Below are positions 33,959 to 42,383 of a DNA stretch of 64,000 bases, piece by piece. This stretch comes from CAZGUH01 sp964529005 (lineage in GTDB: Bacteria; Actinomycetota; Acidimicrobiia; Acidimicrobiales; Ilumatobacteraceae). A program made the translations under genes and the position numbers. The stretch's first letter is position 1; every line of letters begins with the position of its first letter. Under the pieces are notes generated by a model that was not told where the DNA came from, searched no databases, and worked only from the letters and a program-made list of their open reading frames with translations. The stretch covers positions 1 through 64,000 of the forward strand of contig CAZGUH010000002.1 of assembly GCA_964529005.1 (NCBI GenBank), read 5' to 3'.

Positions 33959-34856
33959 CAACTTCCTCCGGGGGTGATCGCCGGCAGCGAGGCCGGCGGG
34001 GTGAGGGGGACGGAGGCGGCTTGCCACCGCCGCTTTCCGCGCGGGCGCAACCCGGGCGACACCGCCCACCGCTGCGCGACCNNNNNNNNNNNNNNNNNNN
34101 NNNNNNNNNNNNNNNNNNNNNNNNNNNNNNNNNNNNNNNNNNNNNNNNNNNNNNNNNNNNNNNNNNNNNNNNNNNNNNNNNCCGCCGCTTTCCGCGCGGG
34201 CGCAACCCGGGCGACACCGCCCACCGCTGCGCGACCGCGAAGAGCAGTTCGACCAGCAGGACCAGCACGACGACGAGGATCGTCGCGCCGAACACCACGG
34301 CGTACCGTTGGGTGAAGTATCCGGTGAAGATGAACCGGCCGAGGCCGCCGAGACCGATCGCTCCGGCCACCGTCGCGGTCGCGATCACCTGGTTGGCTGC
34401 CGAGCGCACGCCGGCGAGCACGAGCGGCATCGCACACGGCGCCTCGACGCGCATCAGCACCTGCCACGGCGTGAGCCCCATCCCGCGTGCGGCATCTCGA
34501 GCATCGGCATCGACGCTGTCGACGCCGGCGGCGGCGTTCAGCATCACCGGAGGCACGGCGAGCAGCACCAGTGCGACCAGGATCGGCCACAGCGACAGCG
34601 GCCTCCAACGGAAGAGCAAGGCGACGACGGCAAACGTCGGGATCGCACGGAGGATCCCCGCAGTCGCCGAGGCGGCGAACCGGCCGCGCCCGCTGTGGCC
34701 GATCGCCAGGCCGGTCGGCAGGCCGATGGCCACCGCCGCGCCGGTCGCCAGCAACGAGTACCAGAGGTGCTGCACGATGCGGCGGCCGATCCCGCCCGAG
34801 CCGCCCCAGTTCGACGCGGTGAAGATCCACTCCACACCGTCGAGGAAGCGGCTCAC
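33958..34856 (-). CDS. QAT-family ABC permease 2 (interrupted by an assembly gap)
   Basis: An OpuCB/ProW-like permease with five to six helices. The EAA loop is visible at DAARGMGLTPWQVLMRVEAP, followed by AIGLGGLGRFIFTGYFTQR. The 100-N run falls near its C-terminus. If the duplicated 55-base contig ends are merged, the gene is 744 nt (247 residues) in one frame, and its TGA shares a base with the ATG of the binder gene. It starts at a GTG overlapping the previous permease stop codon (GTGA). Confidence 0.85.
34027..34236. repeat. Identical 55-bp ends flanking the gap (probable assembly artefact)
   Basis: 34027-34081 and 34182-34236 are identical base for base and lie directly against the Ns on each side. 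The length equals a common assembler k-mer. Collapsing them restores an open reading frame, so this is most likely unmerged contig overlap and not a biological repeat. Confidence 0.92.
34082..34181. other. Scaffold gap of 100 Ns
   Basis: Exactly 100 undetermined bases, the usual placeholder for a gap of unknown size. The contig ends on either side are the same 55 bases. Confidence 0.99.
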
Positions 34857-35529
34857 ACCCGGCTCCTGGTCCACGGCGTGAGCAGACGTCCGGCGACGAC
34901 GATCAGCGCGTCGGCGACCAGCGCGAGCGCCACAATGGCGATCAACCCGGCCCACAGCTCCGTCGAGATCGAGCGCACGTGTCCGTCGCTCAACACACGG
35001 CCGAGACCGCCGCGCCCGACCGCGGCTCCGACGCTGATGAGCGAGATCGTGCTCACCGTCGCCAGCCGCGTCCCGGCGACGATGCCGGGCAGCGCGAGGG
35101 GCAGCTCGACGCGGACGAACTTGCGCGCCGGCCGATAACCCATCGCGTCCGCGGCGACGCGCACCTCCGGCGGGACGGCCCGCAAGCCCTCCACGCCGTT
35201 GCGCACCAGGATCACCAACGTGTAGAGCGCCATCGCCGCGATCACCGGCTTGTCGTTGGTGAGGCCGAGCAGAGGCATCAACAGCACGAACATGGCGAGC
35301 GAGGGGATGGCGTAGACGACGTTCGTGCCGACCAGCATCGGCGCGTACGACCGCGGCCAGCGATGGGCCGCGTAGACGAGCGGGGCGGCGAGCGCGCACC
35401 CGATCGCGATCGCGGTGATCGTGTACCGCGCGTGCTGCGCGGTGTAGTACCAGATCACGTCCCAGTTGCCCGCCAGCTGCTTTCCGCTCCATTGCGGCGC
35501 CCGCGCGACCAGGCCGGTGCCCACGCCGC

Positions 35530-35533
<4 letters not shown>
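34853..35533 (-). CDS. QAT-family ABC permease 1
   Basis: A 226-residue membrane permease: HARYTITAIAIGCALAAPLV, VVYAIPSLAMFVLLMPLLGL, the EAA loop AADAMGYRPARKFVRVELPL and SVGAAVGRGGLGRVLSDG. It matches OpuCB/OpuCD-type permeases of quaternary-amine importers. It overlaps the ATPase gene by 4 nt (GTGA) and the second permease by 4 nt, so the operon is tightly coupled. Confidence 0.93.
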
Positions 35534-36603
<1,070 letters not shown>

Positions 36604-36640
36604 TCTCCGTACCCTACCGAGCGCGTCCGAGCGCGGTCGC

Positions 36641-37645
36641 TCAGGCGATCCCACCCGCGAACGTGTCGATCATCAGGCGCACGTCCGCGCCGAGCGGGTA
36701 CAGGATCGGGCACGTGCACCCGTTGGCCACGTATTCCGCCACTTTGGCGCGCACGTCGTCGGGCTCGCCGGACGCCGTGATCATCTGCACGATCTCGTCG
36801 GGCACCAGCCTGCTCGCCGCGACCACCTCGTCATGGGTCGCCGGCCAGGTGAGCACGTTGGCGATCTCGTCGAGCAGGTCGGCCGGCACACCACTGGCCT
36901 TCATGATGTGCGGCTGCTGGCCCAGGTACTGGGTGACCAGCATGCGCGCGCCGTCGAGTGCCGCGGCGCGATCGGTGTCCACCGAACACACGACCAGCTG
37001 CGGGCGATCGAGGGAGTCGAGCGAGCGTCCCACCCGTTCGGCCCCATTTCGCAGCGCATCGAGCGCTCGCACGTTGTAGGACGGCGAGACGAGGTAGTTC
37101 AACACGACACCGTCGGCGATCTCGCCGGCCAGCTCCATCATCTGCATGCCGGTCGCCCCGATGTAGATCGGCACGGCTTTGGGGCGGCGCTCTTGGTGCA
37201 CGTAGTCGAGTTCGACGCCGTCGAGGTGCGCGTACCGTCCGTCGAACGTCACCGTCTCGTTGGCCAGCAACGCTCGCACCACTGTGACGACCTCGCGCAT
37301 GACGGTCAGCGGGCGCTCGCGCCGGATGCCGACCTTCGCCGCGAGCGGGTCCCACCACGCTCCCAACCCGCAGATGATGCGGCCGGGGGCGACGTCGTCG
37401 AGCGTGGCGAACGTGCTGGCGAGGCGCGCCGGGTTGCGGGTCCAGATGTCGATCACGCCGGACCCGACCGAGATCGTCGACGTCGACGCCGCGAACACCG
37501 CCATCGGCACCACCGCATCACGCACCAGCCGGCTGTCGGCTTGCCACACGGCGGTGAAGCCCTGCTGCTCGGCATATCGCACGAGCTCGATGCCCTCCGC
37601 GATCGGATGGGCGTCTTGGAGGTACAGCGCGACCGGGGTCGTCAT
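36641..37645 (-). CDS. LLM-class (luciferase-like, F420-type) oxidoreductase
   Basis: A 334-residue TIM-barrel protein: IAEGIELVRYAEQQGFTAVW, STISVGSGVIDIWTRNPARL, then FATLDDVAPGRIICGLGAWW and PIYIGATGMQMMELAGEIAD. The 'APGRxxxGLG' and 'YIGATG' motifs suit F420-dependent reductases related to methylene-H4MPT reductase. The substrate is unknown. It follows the xanthine-dehydrogenase-like group on the same strand and has its own upstream palindrome. Confidence 0.88.
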   Translation of the reverse strand: MTTPVALYLQDAHPIAEGIELVRYAEQQGFTAVWQADSRLVRDAVVPMAVFAASTSTISVGSGVIDIWTRNPARLASTFATLDDVAPGRIICGLGAWWDPLAAKVGIRRERPLTVMREVVTVVRALLANETVTFDGRYAHLDGVELDYVHQERRPKAVPIYIGATGMQMMELAGEIADGVVLNYLVSPSYNVRALDALRNGAERVGRSLDSLDRPQLVVCSVDTDRAAALDGARMLVTQYLGQQPHIMKASGVPADLLDEIANVLTWPATHDEVVAASRLVPDEIVQMITASGEPDDVRAKVAEYVANGCTCPILYPLGADVRLMIDTFAGGIA

Positions 37646-37664
37646 GCGCCGATGCTCCCGGCGC

Positions 37665-37681
37665 CTTGACGATTTGTCAAG
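37665..37681. promoter_or_regulatory. Candidate operator upstream of the LLM gene
   Basis: CTTGAC-GATTT-GTCAAG is a perfect 6+6 inverted repeat about 20 nt before the LLM start. Its core TTGAC-N5-GTCAA resembles GntR/FadR-type sites. A close relative occurs at the start of the xanthine-dehydrogenase-like gene. The regulator is not in view. Confidence 0.45.
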
Positions 37682-37707
37682 CAGCGACCGCCGAGGCGCC
37701 GCGCCCG

Positions 37708-38736
37708 TCAGAGGCGGGCGAACAGGCGGCGCGCGTTCTCGTTGGCATGCTCGACCACCTCGGCCGCGTCGACCAGCGTCGGAAGGCCGTCGCGCAGCAG
37801 CACCTCGCCGTCGGCGCGTTGCACGTGGACGGCGCGCACCCCCGGTGTGAACGCCACGTGCCACGCGCTGTCGGCGTGCGGGTAGTTCCACACGACGGCG
37901 TCGTCGCGCGCCTCCGGCACGAGGTCGTAGCCGTTCTCCAGCCAGCTCCACGCTGTCTCCGGCGTGGCGCTCACGTCGTCGGCACGGTGGGCGACGTAAG
38001 CGAGGCGGAACTCTTCGAGCATGTCGGCGCCGATGCCGTCGGAGCCGAGGACGACACGCTGGCCGGGGAAACGGCGCGCCGGCGCTGCGTACCCGACGGC
38101 GTTGTTCATGTTGCTGCGCGGGTTGTGCGCGATGACGCCGGGCAGATCGACGTCGAGGAGCACCGCGTGCGCCAGCAGCCAATCGTCGGACGCCAGCGCC
38201 TCGAGCCGGCGGCCGGCATCGACATCGTCGGGACCTTCCGCGACGTGGATGTGCACGCCCACGCCGAGATCCCGCGCCAGCCCGGCTGCCGCCTCGAGCG
38301 TGGCGTCGCTGCACGTGAACGCGGCGTGCACGCCGACCATGCCGCGCCCTCCGGCGCGCAGGAAGCGCTCGTTCTCCGCCAGCCCGCGGCGGGCGCCGTC
38401 GGGACCGTGGCGATCGCTGACGCCGTACGCGCACACGACACGCACACCGACTTCGGCGCACGCCTCGGCGATCACGTCGAGGCTGCCCTCGATGGCGTTC
38501 GGGCTCTCGTGGTGGTCGACGATCGCCGTGGCCCCGCTCTCCAGCGCTTCGAGCGCGCCGAGACGCGCGCTGGCACGGATCATGTCGAGGTCGAGGGCAG
38601 CGTCGAGCCGCCACCAGACGAGCTCGAGGATCTCCCGGAAACTCTGCGGCTGTCGCGGCGGCGCGGGCATGCCGCGGGCCAGCGCGGAGTACAGGTGGTG
38701 GTGCCCACACACCAGCCCGCCGGTGGTGGCCGTCAT
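37708..38736 (-). CDS. Amidohydrolase (SsnA/aminohydrolase type), short N-terminus
   Basis: A 342-residue metal-dependent hydrolase. The metal H-x-H is in GLVCGHHHLYSALARG, others are VGVHAAFTCSD, VGVHIHVAEGPDD, IAHNPRSNMNNAVGYA, and the catalytic Asp in VVLGSDGIGADM. This is the guanine-deaminase/SsnA/chlorohydrolase group. The usual first ~60 residues that build the beta-sandwich are absent: the barrel begins almost at the start codon. ATG 38736 overlaps the preceding gene by 4 nt (ATGA). Confidence 0.86.
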   Translation of the reverse strand: MTATTGGLVCGHHHLYSALARGMPAPPRQPQSFREILELVWWRLDAALDLDMIRASARLGALEALESGATAIVDHHESPNAIEGSLDVIAEACAEVGVRVVCAYGVSDRHGPDGARRGLAENERFLRAGGRGMVGVHAAFTCSDATLEAAAGLARDLGVGVHIHVAEGPDDVDAGRRLEALASDDWLLAHAVLLDVDLPGVIAHNPRSNMNNAVGYAAPARRFPGQRVVLGSDGIGADMLEEFRLAYVAHRADDVSATPETAWSWLENGYDLVPEARDDAVVWNYPHADSAWHVAFTPGVRAVHVQRADGEVLLRDGLPTLVDAAEVVEHANENARRLFARL

Positions 38737-41345
38737 TCCCCGTCGCTCTCCGACGTGTCCACGTTCCGGCGCATCGGCAGGGAGGTGCGCCACTGGCCAT
38801 CGTGGGCGTGCAACGCGGCGGCGACCGCGCCCGCTGTCGGCACCAATCCGATCTCGCCGACGCCCTTGATGCCGTATGGCGCATGGGGTTGCGGGCACTC
38901 GACGAGGATCACCTCGACGCGCGGCATGTCCTTGGCGCGCAAGATCCCCAAGCTGCGCAGCGTCATGTTGGTCGGGAACGCGGTCTCGGGGTCTGCAGGG
39001 AAGTCCTCGGTCAGCGCGTACCCGAGCCCCATGTGCACGCTTCCCTCGATCTGCCCCTCGCACAGCTGCGGGTTGACGGCGCGCCCGACGTCGTGAGCGG
39101 CGACGACCTTCTCGATGGCGCCGTCCTCGCGCAGGACGACGAGCTGCGCGGCGTAGCCGAACGCCGAGTGAATCGTCGGGTTCTCGACCTCACCGAGCTT
39201 CTGTGTCCAATCGACGCGGTACTCACCCCGGTAGTCGACGTCGAGTCTGCATCCATCGGCCAGGGCGGCTGCGCACGCATCCTTCACCGCCCCGGCGCCC
39301 ATCAAGGTGCCCCGGCTGCCGGTGGTCTGCCCGTTCCCCAGCTCTCGTGTCGTGTCGACGATGACGCGGATCCGCTCGGGGTCGATGCCCAGCTCGTTCA
39401 CCGCGACCTGGAGGGCGACGGTGTTGACGCCTTGGCCCATCTCGGTCCAGCCGTGGCGCACCTCGACGATCCCGTCGGAGCGGAAGCGCACGACCGCGCC
39501 CGTCCATTCCTTGAAGCCGTTGCCGAGGCCGCTGTTCTTCAACGCCAGGCCGAGACCGACCGGCTTGCCGGCGCCGACCGCCGCGTCGTAGTGCGGCTTG
39601 ATCTCGTCGAGGCAGCGCTCCGCGCCGGCGCAGCCGTCGTCCATGATCTGGCCCGGACCCCACACCATGCCGGGACGGATGACGTTGCGCTTGCGCATCT
39701 CCCACCCGCTGATGCCGACCTCGTGCGCAAGGCGGTCGATGACCCCCTCCATCGCGAACTGCGCCTGGTTGGCGCCGAAGCCGCGGAAAGCCCCCGCGAT
39801 CGGGTTGTTGGTGCGGGCCGCGACGGCTTCCACGTCGATCGCCGGCACGTGATAGGGCCCGCTGGCATGGCCGGCCATGCGCTCGAGCACCTTCATGCCC
39901 ACACTGGCGTACGCGCCGCTGTCGCCGATGGCGCGGACTTTCAGCGCGGTGAGCATGCCGTCGGCATCGCAACCAGCCCAGTACTCCATGCGGATCGGGT
40001 GCCGCTTGGCGTGGATCCGCAGGCTCTCCTCGCGGCTCAGCGTGCACTTCACCGGACGCTTCAGCAGCCACGCCGCGAGCGCCGTCTGGGCCTGGTTCGC
40101 CATGTCCTCCTTGCCGCCGAACGCGCCGCCGTTGGAGACGAGCTCGACGGTGACCGTGTCACGGTCGGCGTCACCGTCGACGTCACGGTCGACGCCGAGC
40201 ACGCGGGCGATGTCGTCGCGGTCGTCCCACACGCCCTGCCCGCCCGAGTAGACGTGCAGCCGGTCGTCGGCGGGGATCGCCACGGTGGACTCCGGCTCCA
40301 AGAACGCATGCTCGATGCGCTGTGTGGTGAACGTCTCGTGGACCGCGTGCGCGCTGGCGGCGAGCGCCGCGTCGACGTCGCCACGCCGATACGTGCTGGT
40401 GCTGAGAACGTTGGAGTCGGTGCCCCACACGGCGATCTCGGTGTCGCCGACGGCTGCGACCGCGTCGGTCAGCGGCCGCAGCGGCCGGTACTCGACGTCG
40501 ACGAGTCGCGCCGCGGCGCGCGCGTGGTCGCGGGTGTCGGCGACGACCACCGCGAGCACATCGCCGGCGAAACTCGTCCGGCCGCCTTCCGGAATGAGGA
40601 TCGGCCAATCCTTGTGGATCAGCCCGACGCGCAACTCCCCCGGCACGTCGGCCGCGGTGAAGACCGCGACGACGCCCTCGGCGGCCGCCGCGGCCGCGGT
40701 GCCGATGCGCACCACGTCGGCGCGCGCGTGCGCGGTGAGGTGCAGCGCGGCGTGGAGCATGCCCGGCGCCCGGATGTCGTCGATGTACCCGCGGTCGCCG
40801 AGAGCCAGCTCTCGCGCTTGGTAGCGCATGCCGCTGGCGCCGACGCCTCCTGGACGCTCGGGAGCCGGACGCTTGTCGAGCGCGACGGCCTCGATGGCGT
40901 CGAGGATCTTCACGTAGCCGGTGCAGCGGCACAGGTGCGCGCCGAGATGGCGCGCCATGTCGTCGCGTGCGAGGTCGGCGCCCTTCTTGTCGATCTGGGC
41001 CTTCGCCCGCATCACGATGCCAGGGATGCAGAAGCCGCACTGGAGGCCGCCGCACGCGGCGAACGCGTCGGCGAACCGCTGCCGCTCATCGGGGTCGAGG
41101 CCTTCCAGCGTGACCACGCTCTTGCCCGCCACCTTGACGAGCGGCTGCTGGCACGCGACGACAGCCCTGCCACCGACCAAGACGGTGCAACACCCGCATT
41201 GACCGGACGGCGAACATCCGTCCTTGGGTGAGGTGACGTCGAGCTCCTCACGCAGGGCAGCGAGAAGGTGGGGATGATCGCCGCGCACGGACACCGGGGA
41301 ACCGTTGAGCACGAACGCCACGGAGGTCCCGGCGAGATCGGTCAC
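38733..41345 (-). CDS. Xanthine-dehydrogenase-like molybdenum hydroxylase, fused 2Fe-2S and Mo subunits
   Basis: An 870-residue protein. Residues 1-160 hold two [2Fe-2S] sites, GCSPSGQCGCCTVLVGG and CGGLQCGFCIPG...HLCRCTGYV. The rest is the Mo-binding subunit (NGGAFGGKEDMANQAQTALA, GAFRGFGANQAQFAMEG, GQTTGSRGTLMGAGAVKDAC, IKGVGEIGLVPTAGAV). The layout matches the 'selenium-dependent xanthine dehydrogenase' type fusions. There is no FAD subunit nearby, so the electron acceptor is unknown. Purine or another N-heterocycle is a likely substrate. The GTG start has a palindromic site 2 nt upstream. Confidence 0.9.
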   Translation of the reverse strand: MTDLAGTSVAFVLNGSPVSVRGDHPHLLAALREELDVTSPKDGCSPSGQCGCCTVLVGGRAVVACQQPLVKVAGKSVVTLEGLDPDERQRFADAFAACGGLQCGFCIPGIVMRAKAQIDKKGADLARDDMARHLGAHLCRCTGYVKILDAIEAVALDKRPAPERPGGVGASGMRYQARELALGDRGYIDDIRAPGMLHAALHLTAHARADVVRIGTAAAAAAEGVVAVFTAADVPGELRVGLIHKDWPILIPEGGRTSFAGDVLAVVVADTRDHARAAARLVDVEYRPLRPLTDAVAAVGDTEIAVWGTDSNVLSTSTYRRGDVDAALAASAHAVHETFTTQRIEHAFLEPESTVAIPADDRLHVYSGGQGVWDDRDDIARVLGVDRDVDGDADRDTVTVELVSNGGAFGGKEDMANQAQTALAAWLLKRPVKCTLSREESLRIHAKRHPIRMEYWAGCDADGMLTALKVRAIGDSGAYASVGMKVLERMAGHASGPYHVPAIDVEAVAARTNNPIAGAFRGFGANQAQFAMEGVIDRLAHEVGISGWEMRKRNVIRPGMVWGPGQIMDDGCAGAERCLDEIKPHYDAAVGAGKPVGLGLALKNSGLGNGFKEWTGAVVRFRSDGIVEVRHGWTEMGQGVNTVALQVAVNELGIDPERIRVIVDTTRELGNGQTTGSRGTLMGAGAVKDACAAALADGCRLDVDYRGEYRVDWTQKLGEVENPTIHSAFGYAAQLVVLREDGAIEKVVAAHDVGRAVNPQLCEGQIEGSVHMGLGYALTEDFPADPETAFPTNMTLRSLGILRAKDMPRVEVILVECPQPHAPYGIKGVGEIGLVPTAGAVAAALHAHDGQWRTSLPMRRNVDTSESDGE

Positions 41346-41347
41346 GC

Positions 41348-41362
41348 TTTACAGTTTGTCAA
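41348..41362. promoter_or_regulatory. Candidate operator at the xanthine-dehydrogenase-like gene
   Basis: TTTACAGTTTGTCAA matches the palindrome before the LLM gene (TTGACGATTTGTCAA) at 12 of 15 positions and keeps the TTTGTCAA half intact. It begins 2 nt before the GTG start codon, where a bound repressor would block the promoter. Confidence 0.42.
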
Positions 41363-41390
41363 AGACGCGGGCGCCCGGACACCCTGCCGG

Positions 41391-42338
41391 TCACATTTCG
41401 TCGGGCGGCGTGACCCCGCGCTGGCTGGTGATCCGGCCGTACATCTCGGGCCGGCGGTATCGCTCGAAATCGAACAGCGTGCCGGTGTAGCGCCCGCACC
41501 AGTCGAGGTCGCAGCGAGCGACGATGACCTCGTCGTCCGCGGTGAGCGCCTGGGCGACGATCTGGCCGGACGGAGCGATGATGCAGCTCTGCGCCAGGCT
41601 GTCGACGCCCTCCTCGACACCGCCCTTGGCAACGCCGACGACCCACGTGCCGTTCTGGTAGGCGCCGGCTTGCATCACCAGGGCGTTGTGGAAGCCGGCG
41701 AGCACGTCCTGGCTCGGATCGGGCGCGTAGTGGATGGGCGTGTTGTAGCCGCAGAGGATCAGCTCGACGCCCTGCAACCCCATCACCCGGTACGACTCGG
41801 GCCACCGGCGATCGTTGCAGATCATCATCCCGACGTTGCCGCCGAACGCACGCCACACGCCGAACCCGTCGGGGGATGGCTCGAAGTAGTAGCGCTCGGC
41901 GTGCTGGAACGGGCGATCGGGTTCATGGCTCTCGTGGCCGGGGATGTGCACCTTGCGGTAACGCCCGACGACGCTGCCGTCGCGCTCGACGAGGATCTGG
42001 CTGTTGTACCGATGCCGCGTCCCCTGGGCGTCCGGCGGCGTCAGCTCGGCGTACCCGAGACAGAAGCCGATGCCGAGACGAGCGGCCTCGTCGAACAGCG
42101 GCTGCGTTGCCGGGCTGGGCATCGACTCTTCGTACCAGTGGTCGGCTTCGGTGATGTCGTCGACGAACCACCTTGGGAAAAACGTGGTCAGGGCCAGCTC
42201 CGGGAACACCACGAGGTCGGCGCGGCCGGCGTGCGCCGCGCGGAGCAGCTCGACCAGGCGTTTGACGACGTCGCCGCGGGAGTGGTCCCGCTGGATCGGA
42301 CCGAGCTGCGCGGCGGCAACCGTGACGATGCGCGACAT
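41391..42338 (-). CDS. Nitrilase superfamily amidase (carbamoylase-like)
   Basis: A 315-residue carbon-nitrogen hydrolase with the complete triad: E47 in VVFPELALTTFFPRW, K129 in RYRKVHIPGHE and C174 in MMICNDRRWPESYRVMG. The ICNDRRWPE box and length are close to N-carbamoyl-D-amino-acid amidohydrolases. Such an enzyme could act on a ureido product from purine or pyrimidine breakdown. It lies 45 nt upstream of the Mo hydroxylase gene on the same strand and may share its transcript. Confidence 0.9.
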   Translation of the reverse strand: MSRIVTVAAAQLGPIQRDHSRGDVVKRLVELLRAAHAGRADLVVFPELALTTFFPRWFVDDITEADHWYEESMPSPATQPLFDEAARLGIGFCLGYAELTPPDAQGTRHRYNSQILVERDGSVVGRYRKVHIPGHESHEPDRPFQHAERYYFEPSPDGFGVWRAFGGNVGMMICNDRRWPESYRVMGLQGVELILCGYNTPIHYAPDPSQDVLAGFHNALVMQAGAYQNGTWVVGVAKGGVEEGVDSLAQSCIIAPSGQIVAQALTADDEVIVARCDLDWCGRYTGTLFDFERYRRPEMYGRITSQRGVTPPDEM

Positions 42339-42383
42339 GACCGCATGATCTCACCCTCGGGGGCGCACGGCTGACGGCGGCGG

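Noticed and set aside
34027..34236. A pair of 55-bp direct repeats as a possible mobile element or attachment site
   Set aside because: The copies abut an exact 100-N gap and their collapse repairs a gene, so they are an assembly overlap.
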